A stretch of DNA of 64,000 bases from Burkholderia contaminans (GCF_029633825.1 NZ_CP090642.1:1364001-1428000); one strand, 5' to 3'. Positions 8,108 through 19,554 are shown, counted from the first letter of the stretch. The notes: generated by a model not told the origin, from the sequence alone. Program-made: numbers and translations.

Positions 8108-8965
8108 TCAGCCGCCGACGATCGAGCCGCCGTTCGGATGCAGCGTCTGCCCGGTCATGTAGCTCGCGCCTTCCGACGCGAGCAGCACGTAGCAGCCGAT
8201 CAGTTCGTCCGGCTGCCCCGGCCGCTTGAGCGGCACGTTCGCGCCGAACTTCGCGACCTGCTCGGCGGTGAACGTCGATGGAATCAGCGGCGTCCAGATC
8301 GGTCCGGGCGCGACCGCGTTGACGCGGATGTCGCGTTCGGCCAGCTCCGCCGACAGCGACCGCGTGAATGCGACGATCGCGCCCTTGGTCGCCGAGTAGT
8401 CCGGCAGTTTCGGATTGCCGTGATACGCGGTCACCGACGCGGTGTTGACGATGCGTCCGCCGTGCTTCATGTGCGGCAGCGCAGCCTGCGTGCAGAAGAA
8501 CATCCCGTACACGTTCGTGCGGAACGTGCGTTCGAGCTGTTCCTCGGTCACGTCCTCGATGCCCGGGCGCGGATGCTGTTCGCCCGCGTTGTTCACGAGC
8601 ACGTCGAGCCGCCCGAGCCGCTCGACCGTGCGCGCCACCGCGTCGTGCGCCTGCCGGCGGTCGCCGACGTCGCACCTGATCGCCTCGCAACGCCGGCCGG
8701 CCTGTTCGATCAGCTGCTTCGTATGCGCGGCGTCGTCCGACTCGTTCAGATAGACGATCGCGACGTCCGCCCCTTCCTTCGCGAAGCCGATCGCGACCGC
8801 GCGGCCGATCCCGCTGTCGCCGCCCGTCACGAGCGCGACCTTGCCGGCGAGCTTGCCGCTGCCGACGTAATCGGCCGCCAAGTCGCGCGGCTCCGGATGC
8901 ATGTCGCGCTCGGTGCCCGGCTGGTGGTCCTGCTTCTGCGGCGGTGGTGTCTGTGCGGTAGTCAT
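8108..8965 (-). CDS. short-chain dehydrogenase (YhdF/GdhI-like)
   Basis: A 285-residue classical-type SDR with an N-terminal extension of about 40 residues, as in the YhdF and general-stress SDR group. It keeps the cofactor motif TGGDSGIGRA, the NNAG motif, the catalytic Ser in NTASVTAYHG and YxxxK in DYSATKG; GGSIVGG ends the protein. The group typically reduces or oxidises small carbonyl or sugar substrates with NAD(P); the substrate is unknown. GGGAGGAACGAACCC precedes ATG 8965. Confidence 0.9.
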   Translation of the reverse strand: MTTAQTPPPQKQDHQPGTERDMHPEPRDLAADYVGSGKLAGKVALVTGGDSGIGRAVAIGFAKEGADVAIVYLNESDDAAHTKQLIEQAGRRCEAIRCDVGDRRQAHDAVARTVERLGRLDVLVNNAGEQHPRPGIEDVTEEQLERTFRTNVYGMFFCTQAALPHMKHGGRIVNTASVTAYHGNPKLPDYSATKGAIVAFTRSLSAELAERDIRVNAVAPGPIWTPLIPSTFTAEQVAKFGANVPLKRPGQPDELIGCYVLLASEGASYMTGQTLHPNGGSIVGG

Positions 8966-9070
8966 GGGTTCGTTCCTCCCTGAACGGTGTCGTCAATCGC
9001 TCGCAAGCGGCGTGCCGCGCACGGCGGCGCCGTCATCGCGCGTGCAACGCTGCGAACGGGCGTAAAAAAT

Positions 9071-9640
9071 TCAGTGTTGATTGGCGCCCGATGCGGGCTC
9101 GCCGGGCCGGCGTACCGGATCGAAGTCACGCCACTCGCCGTCCTGCCAGTCGCCCTCGACCCGCTCGATCGACGACGCCCCGGTCGCGCGCAGCACGTCT
9201 TCCGCGGTAGTCGCGGTGTCGGGCGCCACGCGCACCGCGAGGATCACGCCGGTTTCGCTCTTCGCGAGCGTGCCTTTGCCCTCGGCCGGCTCGCCGCGCA
9301 TGCGGCCCAGCGCGCCGCCGAATGCGCCTAGATACGCGCCGGCCAGCGCGGCGGCGGCCGGCACGAACCAGTAGCGCACGCCGATCGCATAGACGAGCAG
9401 CCCCACGACGATGCCGATCACCACCCCGCGGATCGCGCCGATCATCGCGCCGCGCCCGCCCGGCTTCGCCGCCGTATCGGCATAGACGTCGCCGCCGATC
9501 GGAAAGCGCGCATGCTGTCCGCCGGGATTCAGGAAGAAGATCGATACGTCATCCGAACCGAACGCGCGCTCGTACAGGTGACGCGCCCCACCTTCCGCTT
9601 CGTCGAACGTCGTGAAGCGGCCTGCGACGATCATCGCCAT
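9071..9640 (-). CDS. glycine-rich two-helix membrane protein
   Basis: A 189-residue protein. An N-terminal soluble part (GRFTTFDEAEGGARHLYERAFG) resembles a ferredoxin-like half. It is followed by two hydrophobic, glycine-zipper-like helices at about residues 67-110 (GAMIGAIRGVVIGIVVGLLV; AAAALAGAYLGAFGGALG), and a second soluble part that again looks like a short beta-alpha repeat (VILAVRVAPDTATTAEDVLR). Proteins of this layout are annotated only as conserved hypothetical or stress-associated. ATG 9640 has ACGAGGAG upstream. Confidence 0.72.
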   Translation of the reverse strand: MAMIVAGRFTTFDEAEGGARHLYERAFGSDDVSIFFLNPGGQHARFPIGGDVYADTAAKPGGRGAMIGAIRGVVIGIVVGLLVYAIGVRYWFVPAAAALAGAYLGAFGGALGRMRGEPAEGKGTLAKSETGVILAVRVAPDTATTAEDVLRATGASSIERVEGDWQDGEWRDFDPVRRPGEPASGANQH

Positions 9641-9704
9641 GGTCGTGCTCCTCGTGACGGGGGTGGCGCCGCGTGCAACCGCACGCGGCGCGACGGGGCG
9701 GCGC

Positions 9705-10004
9705 TCACATCAGCCGGCCGAGTTCCTTCGACACCGAGGCCGGCGTGCCGTATTCGCGATCGGGAATGCGGCGAAGCATGTCGATCACGCCGGGGTCCGC
9801 ATGCGAGCGCTCCGCGCACTCGATGACCGCCGACTTGCTGGCCGGATAGTCCATGCCCTTCAGGGCCTTCTGCACGTCGATCGGGCTCGGCGCCTTGCCG
9901 TGGCCGCCCTGGTGGCCACCCTTGTCATGGTCCTGCTGCGTGCGCTCGCCTTCGTGCGCGCGCGAGTGGCTGTATTCGTGGCCCGTATGTTGTCGGGATG
10001 TCAT
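9705..10004 (-). CDS. DUF2795 small protein
   Basis: A 99-residue protein. The first 38 residues are His/Gly-rich and probably disordered. The remainder is a DUF2795 domain (SPIDVQKALKGMDYPASKSA, then YGTPASVSKELGRLM), a small helical fold often found in general-stress gene groups; its function is unknown. The start at 10004 has CCAAGGAGGGTTTC just upstream, which excludes the longer frame from 10142. Confidence 0.8.
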   Translation of the reverse strand: MTSRQHTGHEYSHSRAHEGERTQQDHDKGGHQGGHGKAPSPIDVQKALKGMDYPASKSAVIECAERSHADPGVIDMLRRIPDREYGTPASVSKELGRLM

Positions 10005-10030
10005 GAAACCCTCCTTGGAGATGAACGAAA

Positions 10031-11059
10031 TCACGTCGACGCGCGGCGCGCACGCGCCAGCGCGGCGACCACCAGCGCCGCCGCACCGAGGGCGACCGCC
10101 CCCGCCACCTTCGGCCGCTGAACCACCGTGTTGTACGCGCAACCGCGCAGCACGGGCCCGTCCATGCCTTCGCGCTCGTGCAGTGCGTGGCGCGGCTCGT
10201 ACAGCGCGTTGTCGTCGCGCGGGCGGGCGGGGCGATCCGTGCGCTGGCTGCGCCAGAACAGCCGGGACGCAATGCGATCGAACAGGCGCGGCGCGTGATA
10301 CGCGCTCGCCGACGTGAACTTCGCCGCGCCGCCAACGAACAGCGTGCGGCGCGGATGCGCGGCCGCGAACAGGATCGCGTCGGCCACCAGTTCCGGGTCG
10401 TAGATCGGCGGCGGCAGCTTCGCCTCGACGTTCATGTAGTTTTTCGCGTGCATCACGAACATCGTGTCGATCGCGGCCGGCTTGATCAACGTCACGGATA
10501 CCGGCAGATGGTCACCCTCCATCTCGAGCCGCAGCGAATCCGTAAAACCCTTCACCGCATGCTTGGACGCCACATACGCGCTCTGCAACGGCACCGGCGC
10601 GTCGGACGCCTCGCTGCCCATGTTGATGATCGCGCCGCCGTGAAAGTCGTTCTTGCGCCGGAAGTGATCGGCCGCGACGAGCGAGCCGTGCACGACGCCC
10701 CAGTAGTTGGTGTCGAACAGCTTGCGCTGGTCGTCGAGCGGCACCGCGGAAGCGGGGCCGAAGATCGATACGCCGGCATTGTTGATCCACGTGTCGAAAC
10801 CGCCGTAGGTTTCGACCGCCTTCGCGGCCGCGCGCTGCAGGTCTTCAAGATTGCCGACGTCGCCCGCGACCGCCACCGCGAGATCGCCATGCTGGCGAAG
10901 CTCCTCGCACAACGTATCGAGCGCGGCTTCATTCCGCGCGAACAGCACCAGCTTCGCGCCGCGGCGCGCGGCCTTGCGCGCGGTGACGAGACCGATGCCG
11001 CTCGTCGCGCCGGTGATCACGATCGTCTGCTCGCCGACCGGTTTGAGCATGCAGTTCAT
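10031..11059 (-). CDS. short-chain dehydrogenase with C-terminal membrane segment
   Basis: A 342-residue SDR: TGATSGIGL near residue 18, NNAG near 93, Ser in NMGSEASDA and YxxxK in AYVASKHAV. Beyond the core (about 250 residues) comes a basic linker and a final hydrophobic helix (VAGAVALGAAALVVAALARARR), probably anchoring the enzyme to the inner membrane. The substrate is unknown; related membrane-tethered SDRs act on lipids or polyketide-like carbonyls, which is inference only. Nearest upstream gene is the BON protein, 30 bp away in the same direction. Confidence 0.88.
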   Translation of the reverse strand: MNCMLKPVGEQTIVITGATSGIGLVTARKAARRGAKLVLFARNEAALDTLCEELRQHGDLAVAVAGDVGNLEDLQRAAAKAVETYGGFDTWINNAGVSIFGPASAVPLDDQRKLFDTNYWGVVHGSLVAADHFRRKNDFHGGAIINMGSEASDAPVPLQSAYVASKHAVKGFTDSLRLEMEGDHLPVSVTLIKPAAIDTMFVMHAKNYMNVEAKLPPPIYDPELVADAILFAAAHPRRTLFVGGAAKFTSASAYHAPRLFDRIASRLFWRSQRTDRPARPRDDNALYEPRHALHEREGMDGPVLRGCAYNTVVQRPKVAGAVALGAAALVVAALARARRAST

Positions 11060-11089
11060 GACTGGACTCCTTGTGCGGCGCGGCCGCGG

Positions 11090-11491
11090 TCACTTGGCCC
11101 GGATCGTCAACTGGTCGCGCACGTCCTGTACGCCGTCGACCTGCTTCACGACGCTGACGGCCTGCGCGCGCTGCGCCTCCTCGGGCACACTGCCGGTGAG
11201 CGTCACGATGCCGCGGCGCGTCTTCACGTGGATGTCGCCGGACGACAGGCCGTTCGTCCCGACCAGCTCGGCCTTCGCCTTGGTCGTGATCGTCGCGTCG
11301 CGGATCTTCGTGCCGGTCGTCGAATGCGTCGACGCCGACGTCGACGCGGCACTGTCGTCGCCGGCGGCGAGCGCGTTCGGCGCAATCACCGCGCACGCCG
11401 TGGTGGCGGCGATCGCGATCGCCATGCCGGCGCGCATCGCGTTGCGACGACGGAACCCCAGGGAACGGGCTTGCAGCGGAAATGCCTTCAT
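11090..11491 (-). CDS. periplasmic single-BON-domain protein
   Basis: A 133-residue protein. An Arg-containing N-region and hydrophobic core (MRAGMAIAIAATTACAVIA) end in ALAA, a Sec signal. A single BON domain follows (about residues 62-132: IRDATITTKAKAEL, VKTRRGIVTLTGSVPEE, VDGVQDVRDQLTI). BON domains bind phospholipid or membrane surfaces, as in OsmY, and such proteins help envelope stress tolerance. GAAAGGAGGTCACG precedes ATG 11491. It is divergent from the GT4 gene across a 242-bp promoter interval. Confidence 0.87.
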   Translation of the reverse strand: MKAFPLQARSLGFRRRNAMRAGMAIAIAATTACAVIAPNALAAGDDSAASTSASTHSTTGTKIRDATITTKAKAELVGTNGLSSGDIHVKTRRGIVTLTGSVPEEAQRAQAVSVVKQVDGVQDVRDQLTIRAK

Positions 11492-11733
11492 CGTGACCTC
11501 CTTTCGTCGAGCCGGGATTGCCGGCGGGTGAACGGGACAGCGCAAGTCGCGTGCCGCGCCGCCCGTGCGGCGCAGTCGCGGGTTCTCCCGATCAGACGCC
11601 CTTTCATCCAACCCGTTGTAATTTTTTCGGTATCCCGACCGGCGGCTTCGCGGGCAATGCACCGGGTACGCCGCTTGCCGAACCACCGGCAACGGTGGCC
11701 CATCCACGCGGCCCCGATACCGGGAGCAACACC

Positions 11734-13053
11734 ATGCAAAGAATCGCGTTGATCAGTGAGCACGCATCGCCGCTGGGGGTGATCGGCGGCGTCGATGCCG
11801 GCGGGCAGAACATCTATGTCGCGAACGTCGCGAAGCAACTGGCCGAGCGCGGCCTCGACGTCGACGTCTACACGCGCTGCGACAATCCGCACCTGCCGGA
11901 AGTCGTGCCGATCGGCACGCGCATGCGCGTGATCCACGTACCGGCCGGACCACCGACCGACGTGCCCAAGGAGCGGCTGCTGCCGTACATGGTCGCGTTT
12001 GCGGACGGCATGGTCGCGCGCATGCGACGCGAACCCGACCCGGTCGACGTGATGCACGCGAATTTCTTCATGTCGGGCGACGCGGCATTGCGCGTGAAGC
12101 GGCAGCTCGGCATCCCGCTCGTCACGACCTTTCATGCGCTCGGCCGCGTGCGCCGGCTCCATCAGGGCGACGCCGACGGCTTCCCCGATGCGCGCTTCGC
12201 GATCGAGGACACGCTCGCGCGCCGCTCGGACCGCGTGATCGCCGAATGCCCGCAGGATGCGCTCGACCTGACGACGCACTATCGCGCCGACGCCGCGCGC
12301 ATCGAGATCGTGCCGTGCGGTTTCGACGTGCAGGAACTCAGGCCGACGCCACGCATCGACGCGCGCGCACGGCTCGGCTGGCCGCAGGATGCGTTCGTCG
12401 TGCTGCAGCTCGGACGCCTCGTGCCGCGCAAAGGCATCGACACGGTGATCGACGCGCTGGCCCGCATGCCGCGCGACCCGCGACGGCCGACCCACCTTTA
12501 TATCGTCGGCGGCAGCCAGGCCACGCCCGACCCGGCCCGCGACCCGGAACTCGCCCGCCTCGCCGGGCTGGCGCACGACCTCGGGATCGCCAATCGCGTG
12601 ACCTTCGTCGGCCGGCGCGACCGCGACACGCTGCACCTGTACTACAGCGCGGCCGACGTGTTCGTCACGACCCCGTGGTACGAGCCGTTCGGCATCACGC
12701 CGGTCGAGGCCATGGCCTGTGCGACACCGGTGATCGGCAGCAACGTCGGCGGCATCCGCACGACGGTGGACGACGGCACGACCGGCTATCTCGTGCCCCC
12801 GCGCGATCCCGCCGCGCTGGCCGCGCGGCTCGTCCAGCTACGCGCGGAACCCGAGCTCTGCACGGCGCTGGGACGCGCCGGCTACCTGCGCGCGCATCGT
12901 TTCTATACATGGAAAGGCGTGGCCGACCGGCTCGTCGACATCTATCGCGACGTCGCCCGCCCACGACGCGCCGGCGCGTCGGCCGGCACCGGCCACCGCA
13001 CGCCCGTCTCGATCACACAGGGCGCGCTCGCCCATCGCAAGGAGAACGCATGA
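11734..13053 (+). CDS. GT4-family glycosyltransferase
   Basis: A 439-residue GT-B retaining glycosyltransferase resembling the MshA/sucrose-phosphate-synthase-like branch: N-terminal [18 protein letters not shown], central [18 protein letters not shown], and the donor-binding [16 protein letters not shown] with the E-x7-E pattern. The donor and acceptor are not known. ATG 11734 follows CGGGAG. The stop overlaps the next start by ATGA, coupling it to a UDP-glucuronate decarboxylase, so UDP-xylose or a related nucleotide sugar is a plausible donor somewhere in the same pathway. Confidence 0.88.
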   Translation: MQRIALISEHASPLGVIGGVDAGGQNIYVANVAKQLAERGLDVDVYTRCDNPHLPEVVPIGTRMRVIHVPAGPPTDVPKERLLPYMVAFADGMVARMRREPDPVDVMHANFFMSGDAALRVKRQLGIPLVTTFHALGRVRRLHQGDADGFPDARFAIEDTLARRSDRVIAECPQDALDLTTHYRADAARIEIVPCGFDVQELRPTPRIDARARLGWPQDAFVVLQLGRLVPRKGIDTVIDALARMPRDPRRPTHLYIVGGSQATPDPARDPELARLAGLAHDLGIANRVTFVGRRDRDTLHLYYSAADVFVTTPWYEPFGITPVEAMACATPVIGSNVGGIRTTVDDGTTGYLVPPRDPAALAARLVQLRAEPELCTALGRAGYLRAHRFYTWKGVADRLVDIYRDVARPRRAGASAGTGHRTPVSITQGALAHRKENA

Positions 13054-14099
13054 TGAAGGGCCATGATCGCAAACGCGTGCTCGTCGCCGGCGGCGCCGGC
13101 TTCCTCGGCTCGCATCTGTGCGAACGCCTCGTGTCGGACGGCCACGACGTGCTGTGCGTCGACAATTTCTACACGGGCGCGAAGGACAACATCGCGCACC
13201 TGCTCGACGCGCCGACCTTCGAGCTGATGCGGCACGACGTGACGTTTCCGCTCTACGTCGAAGTCGACGAGATCTACAACCTCGCGTGCCCCGCGTCGCC
13301 CGTCCACTACCAGCGCGACCCCGTCCAGACGACCAAGACGAGCGTGCATGGTGCAATCAACCTGCTCGGTCTTGCGAAGCGCGTGAAGGCGCGCATCCTG
13401 CAGGCGTCCACGAGCGAGGTGTACGGCGATCCCGACGTCCATCCGCAACACGAGCAATACTGCGGCCGCGTGAACCCGGTCGGCGTGCGCGCCTGTTACG
13501 ACGAAGGCAAGCGCTGCGCGGAAACGCTGTTCATGGACTATCACCGCCAGTACGGCGTCGACGTGCGGATCGCCCGCATCTTCAACACGTACGGCCCGCG
13601 CATGCATCCGGCCGACGGCCGCGTCGTGTCGAACTTCATCACGCAGGCACTTGCCGACGCGCCGTTGACCGTCTACGGCGACGGCAGGCAGACGCGCTCG
13701 TTCTGTTACGTGGACGACATGGTCGACGCGCTGATCCGGCTGATGAACGAGCCGGGCGACGCGAGCGAGCCGGTCAATCTCGGCAGCGACGCCGAAATCG
13801 CGATGCTCGACATCGCGCGCGAAGTCGTGCGGATCGTCGGCGCGACGGTCGCGATCGAATTTCGGCCGCTGCCGTCCGACGATCCGCGCCAGCGGCGGCC
13901 GAACCTCGATGCCGCGCAGCGGCGTCTCGACTGGCGCGCGACCACGCCGCTCGCCACCGGGCTCGCGCGTACCGTGCGGTACTTCATTCATCGGCAGGCC
14001 GCGCATCACCCGCCCGGCGATCTCGTGCGCAGCACGCAAATCGCGTCGCACCTGCTCGCGCAGGTCGATATGCCGCGCCGCCCGGCACCGGCGCAGTGA
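13050..14099 (+). CDS. UDP-glucuronate decarboxylase-like epimerase (UXS type)
   Basis: A 349-residue extended SDR. The Rossmann motif is [10 protein letters not shown]; the UXS signature is clear in [21 protein letters not shown] and RACYDEGKR, with YxxxK. UXS enzymes turn UDP-glucuronate into UDP-xylose using tightly bound NAD. The last 30 residues after RTVRYF extend past the usual end and look disordered. The start is four-base overlapped with the GT4 stop, with AAGGAGAACGC upstream. It supports local nucleotide-sugar supply for the glycan genes. Confidence 0.87.
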   Translation: MMKGHDRKRVLVAGGAGFLGSHLCERLVSDGHDVLCVDNFYTGAKDNIAHLLDAPTFELMRHDVTFPLYVEVDEIYNLACPASPVHYQRDPVQTTKTSVHGAINLLGLAKRVKARILQASTSEVYGDPDVHPQHEQYCGRVNPVGVRACYDEGKRCAETLFMDYHRQYGVDVRIARIFNTYGPRMHPADGRVVSNFITQALADAPLTVYGDGRQTRSFCYVDDMVDALIRLMNEPGDASEPVNLGSDAEIAMLDIAREVVRIVGATVAIEFRPLPSDDPRQRRPNLDAAQRRLDWRATTPLATGLARTVRYFIHRQAAHHPPGDLVRSTQIASHLLAQVDMPRRPAPAQ

Positions 14100-14130
14100 C
14101 GACGCCGGCGCATTCGGCGCGCGACGTCCG

Positions 14131-16446
14131 TCAGTCGTCGCGCTTCGTCACGTGCATGATCTTGTGCGCCAGTTCGCGCACGTCGACGGGCTTGCACAGA
14201 TAGCCGTCGAAGCCGGCCTCGAGTGCACGGCGCTCGTCCGCCAGCCCCGCGTGCGCGGTGACGGCAAGCACGCGCAGGTTCCGCGTGTCGCCGTGGCCGT
14301 CGCCGTCGCCGGCGCCGTGCCGGAGCGCATCGAGCAACCAGAAGCCGTCTCCATCCGGCATCGCGAGATCGGACAGCACGACGGTGGGCTGCAGGGCGGC
14401 GGCCATCGCGAGCGCTTCGCGGCCCGACGACGCGACCGTGACGGCCGCGCCGAACGTCGTCAGCGCGGCCGTCAGGCTCGCGCGCGTCGTCGCATCGTCG
14501 TCGACGATCAGGATCCGCTGCATCGCGAGCCCGAGTGACGCGGGACGATCGCCCGCCTGCGCAAACCCCCACGCCATCGCGCCGGCCGGCTGCCAGTCGG
14601 CCGGCAGCCGCACCGTGAACGTCGAGCCGAGATTGCGGCCCGCGCTTTCGGCCGTCACGGTGCCGCCGTGCAGCTCCGCGATATGCCGCACGATCGACAG
14701 CCCCAGGCCGAGCCCGCGCTGCGACGACGCGGGCGAATCGTCCGCGCGACGGAACATGTCGAAAACGTACGGCACGAACTCGGGCGCGACCCCCTGCCCC
14801 GTATCGGCCACGGTCAACACCGCGTGCGTGTCGCTGCGCGCCAGCCCGACATGCACGCTGCCGCCGCCCGGCGTGAACTTGAGCGCGTTCGACACGAGGT
14901 TCGACAGCATCTGCCGCAACCGCTCGGCGTCGCCGGACACGACGAACGTGCTGGGCCCGCAAGCGAATTCGAGCATGACGCCGGCCGACGACGCAGCCGT
15001 CTGGAACGTGCCGACCGAGTCGGAGAACAGTCGCGCGATGTCGACCGGCGCCGCGTCGAGCCGCAGCTTGCCGGTCGCGAGCGACGACGCATCGAGAATG
15101 TCGCCGACCATCCGCGTGAGCGAGCGCGCGCTGCGGTCGATCGCGTCGATCGCCTGACGCTGCAGCGCGTGGTCGACCGAATTGCGCAGCACCTCGACCC
15201 AACCGTAGATCACGTTCAGCGGCGTGCGCAGTTCGTGCGACACCGTCGCCAGCAACTCGTCCTTCAACCGGTTCGACGTATCGGCCTGGTCGCGCGCATC
15301 GCACGCCCCCTGCAGCGACCGCTTCGCGCGCAGATCATGCCGGCGCCGCGCACCGGTCTCGTGCAGCGTCAGCGACAGTGCGAGGGTCGCGCGCGCGTCG
15401 CCGCGCAACCGGCGCGCCGACACGGTCGCACGAAACCGCCGGCCGTCGCGCCGCACGCACAGCAGTTCGAACGGCCCGACCGCGTCGCTCAGGTTGTCGA
15501 GAGATTCGGCGAATGGGCTGCGCCGCAGCCAGCGCATCGCGACCAGTGTTTCGAGCGAACGGCCGTGTGCGTCGTCTTCGTCGTAGCCGAAAATCCGCTG
15601 CGCGGCCGGGTTCCAGCTGACGATGCGGCCCTCGCCGTCGACGCCGACGATCGCGTCGGGCGAGGCGTCGACGACCGCTTGCTGAAGACGCGACGCATCG
15701 ACCCGCGCGCGGTCCGCGCTGGCGTCGCGCACGATCAGCACCGCGCCGTCGATGATGCCGTGCGTATCGCCAAGCGGCGACGCGACCTCGACGACCGGTA
15801 CCGGATCGCCGCCCTCCACCGTCTGCAGCCAGTGCCGGTCGGACGTCGCATGGGCGCCGCCGAGCGCGCGTTCGAGCGGGGTCGTCGGCACGCGGCGGCC
15901 CTCGTGGTCGACGATCCGCAGCACGTCGCGCGCGGGTCGCCCCGCCGCGTCTTCCGGCCGGCAGCCGACGAGCTCGGCCGCGGCCGCGTTGAGGTAGGTG
16001 AGCCGGCCGTTCGCGTCGGCCGCGATCACACCGTGCGGCAGTGCGTGCAACACGGCTTCGAGCCGCTGCCGCGCGGCCGCCTCGCGCCGGCGCGCACGAT
16101 CGTTCGTGATCCGCGTATCGCGCAGCATCGCCGCGAGCGCGCACACCAGCCCGCCGACCAGCATGAACGTGCCGAGCTGGACGAGCCGGCCCGAGAGCGG
16201 CGCCGTATAGGCCGCCGGATCGGACAGGAACAACGTCCACACGAGGACGCCGCTGACCACGGTCGACACGATGCCGAACAGGAACGACGTCGCCCAGGCC
16301 GCGGCCGCGAGCAACGGGTAGTACAGCACGAACGGCAGGTTCACGCCGCCGAAGCGGATCGCGAGCGCCTGCAGCACGGTCGCGATCGCGACCAGCATCG
16401 TGGCCATGACGTAATTGCCGGCGCGCGGTCGGGCCATTTCAATCAT
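14131..16446 (-). CDS. membrane hybrid sensor histidine kinase
   Basis: A 771-residue hybrid kinase. The N-terminus holds four to five membrane helices (about residues 12-108), then two PAS domains (ALPHGVIAADANGRLTYLN; ASPDAIVGVDGEGRIVSWN), a HisKA dimer helix with phospho-His in SHELRTPLN, an HATPase_c domain (NALKFTPGG; GLGLGLSIV) and a C-terminal receiver with Asp in VVLSDLAMPDGDG. The membrane part resembles the DUF4118 fold without enough to be sure. The start at 16446 has GCAGGAGCG upstream. It is divergent from the PIG-L gene; its downstream partner could be the NtrC-type regulator at 18187-19554. Confidence 0.88.
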   Translation of the reverse strand: MIEMARPRAGNYVMATMLVAIATVLQALAIRFGGVNLPFVLYYPLLAAAAWATSFLFGIVSTVVSGVLVWTLFLSDPAAYTAPLSGRLVQLGTFMLVGGLVCALAAMLRDTRITNDRARRREAAARQRLEAVLHALPHGVIAADANGRLTYLNAAAAELVGCRPEDAAGRPARDVLRIVDHEGRRVPTTPLERALGGAHATSDRHWLQTVEGGDPVPVVEVASPLGDTHGIIDGAVLIVRDASADRARVDASRLQQAVVDASPDAIVGVDGEGRIVSWNPAAQRIFGYDEDDAHGRSLETLVAMRWLRRSPFAESLDNLSDAVGPFELLCVRRDGRRFRATVSARRLRGDARATLALSLTLHETGARRRHDLRAKRSLQGACDARDQADTSNRLKDELLATVSHELRTPLNVIYGWVEVLRNSVDHALQRQAIDAIDRSARSLTRMVGDILDASSLATGKLRLDAAPVDIARLFSDSVGTFQTAASSAGVMLEFACGPSTFVVSGDAERLRQMLSNLVSNALKFTPGGGSVHVGLARSDTHAVLTVADTGQGVAPEFVPYVFDMFRRADDSPASSQRGLGLGLSIVRHIAELHGGTVTAESAGRNLGSTFTVRLPADWQPAGAMAWGFAQAGDRPASLGLAMQRILIVDDDATTRASLTAALTTFGAAVTVASSGREALAMAAALQPTVVLSDLAMPDGDGFWLLDALRHGAGDGDGHGDTRNLRVLAVTAHAGLADERRALEAGFDGYLCKPVDVRELAHKIMHVTKRDD

Positions 16447-16559
16447 CGGGCACGCTCCTGCGTCGAGCGTCCGGGCGCGCTCGGCAAACGCCGGCCGGGC
16501 ACGATGCCTGCTGGCCCATGACGCCGCCCGGCTGGCCACTCACCCACGGAGATCACCTC

Positions 16560-17270
16560 ATGACGCATGCGCCGACACGCTGGCTCGTCATCTCGCCGCA
16601 TCTGGACGACGCCGTCTTCAGTTGCGGGCGCCTGCTCGCTGCAGCACCCGGTTCGATCGTCGTCACCGTATTCGCCGGCATTCCGCCGCGCGATACGCCC
16701 GCACCGCCGTGGGATCGGCGCGCGGGCTTCGATCGCGCCGACGAAGCCATGCACGCGCGCCGCGACGAGGACCGTCGCGCACTCGCCCGGCTCGACGCGC
16801 GGCCGGTCTGGCTCGACTTTCTCGACGATCAATACGGCAGGCCCGCCGCATCGGCCGCGATTGCCGCGCGCGTGGCGACGGAGATCGACGCTCATGCCGG
16901 GTTCGGCGTCCTCGCGCCGGCGGGCCTGTTCCACCGCGACCATCTGCAAGTGCAGCAAGCCGCGCTGTCGCTGCTGGATCGCGCACGCGCATCGCACGAC
17001 GCGGCGCGCCAGTGGCGGTTCTACGAGGACGTCCCGTACCGCCGGATCGCGGGGTTGATGGCCGCTCGCGTGATGGGCTGGCGCGAGCGCGGCTGGATCG
17101 CCCATCCGGACGGCGCGCCGGCCTGCGACCACGCGCCAGGCATTGCCGCCAAAAACGCCGCGGTGGACACCTACGCGAGTCAGGTTGCGTTGCTCGAGCC
17201 TCATATGCGCGCCGACCTCCGTGAACCCGAAACATACTGGCGGCTCGAATGCGACGTTACGTTCGCGTAA
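16560..17270 (+). CDS. PIG-L/LmbE-family deacetylase
   Basis: A 236-residue zinc deacetylase of the PIG-L (LmbE) fold. The metal-binding motif is SPHLDDAVFSCG near the N-terminus, and a later HRDH (FHRDHLQV) supplies the third ligand. Family members remove N-acetyl from GlcNAc-linked lipids, mycothiol precursors or antibiotic intermediates; here the neighbouring glycosyltransferases suggest an N-acetylated sugar intermediate. ATG 16560 has ACGGAGATCACCTC upstream. Its last 22 bases overlap the GT2 gene. Confidence 0.88.
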   Translation: MTHAPTRWLVISPHLDDAVFSCGRLLAAAPGSIVVTVFAGIPPRDTPAPPWDRRAGFDRADEAMHARRDEDRRALARLDARPVWLDFLDDQYGRPAASAAIAARVATEIDAHAGFGVLAPAGLFHRDHLQVQQAALSLLDRARASHDAARQWRFYEDVPYRRIAGLMAARVMGWRERGWIAHPDGAPACDHAPGIAAKNAAVDTYASQVALLEPHMRADLREPETYWRLECDVTFA

Positions 17271-18172
17271 CACCCGCGCGCACCGTTCTGCCGCCGGCCG
17301 AACCGCGCGTGACCGCCATCGTGCTGACGTACAGACGACCGACCGGTCTCGCGCACACGCTGGCGCGGCTTTCGTCGCTGCCCGACCGGCCCGCCATCGT
17401 CGTCGTCGACAATGCGGCGCAAGCCGACACCGCCGCCCTGATCCGCCACCGCTTTCCACACGTCATACTCGTGCATGCGCCCGCCAATCTCGGCGCGGCC
17501 GGCCGCAACCTCGGCGTCGCCGTCGCCCGCACGCGCCACGTCGCGTTCTGCGACGACGACACCTGGTGGGCACCCGGTTCCATCGAGCAAGCTGCGAACC
17601 TGCTCGACGCGTATCCGCACGTCGCGGCCGTCACCGCACGCGTGCTCGTCGGCGCCGACCAGCGCGAAGACCCGACCTGCCGCCTGATGGCCGACAGCCC
17701 GCTCGATGCGCCCGTCACGCTGCCCGGCCGCCCGATCCTCGGCTTGCTGGCCGGCGCGACGGCGTTCCGGCGCGATGCGTTCGTGAACGCAGGCGGCTAC
17801 CATCCGCGCTACTTTCTCGGTGGCGAGGAAGCGCTGCTCGCGCTCGACCTGTACCGCGCCGGCGAGTGGCTCGTCTATGCGCCGTGCCTGACGGTCCATC
17901 ATCACCCGTCGACGCAGCGCGACTCGCTCACACGGGGCCGCGTCACCGCCCGCAACGCGGTATGGACGGCCTGGCTCAGGTGGCCGGCCCCGGCCGCGCT
18001 GCGGCAGACCGTGCGGCTGCTGCCGCGCCTGTGGCGCGACCGCACGCTGGCGCGCACGTTCGCGGGCCTGGCGTGGATCCTGCGGGAGCGCCGTGCGATC
18101 CCGCCGCACGTGGAACGCATGCGCCGCCAGCTCGAGCGCGATGCGCGTCGGGATGCGTGCGACGGAGCATGA
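17249..18172 (+). CDS. GT2-family glycosyltransferase
   Basis: A 307-residue GT-A enzyme: VTAIVLTYRRPTGLAHTL opens the nucleotide-binding half, IVVVDNAAQ and FCDDDTWW give the metal-binding DxD-type site, and GGYHPRYFLGGEEALLALD is the acceptor-side motif of rhamnosyl/galactosyl-type GT2. The C-terminal 60 residues are basic and partly amphipathic. No membrane helix is clear. It overlaps the PIG-L gene by 22 bases, so the two are coupled; together they may add and deacetylate a sugar. Substrate unknown. Confidence 0.86.
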   Translation: MRRYVRVTPARTVLPPAEPRVTAIVLTYRRPTGLAHTLARLSSLPDRPAIVVVDNAAQADTAALIRHRFPHVILVHAPANLGAAGRNLGVAVARTRHVAFCDDDTWWAPGSIEQAANLLDAYPHVAAVTARVLVGADQREDPTCRLMADSPLDAPVTLPGRPILGLLAGATAFRRDAFVNAGGYHPRYFLGGEEALLALDLYRAGEWLVYAPCLTVHHHPSTQRDSLTRGRVTARNAVWTAWLRWPAPAALRQTVRLLPRLWRDRTLARTFAGLAWILRERRAIPPHVERMRRQLERDARRDACDGA

Positions 18173-18186
18173 GCGCGGCGGCATCA

Positions 18187-19554
<1,368 letters not shown>

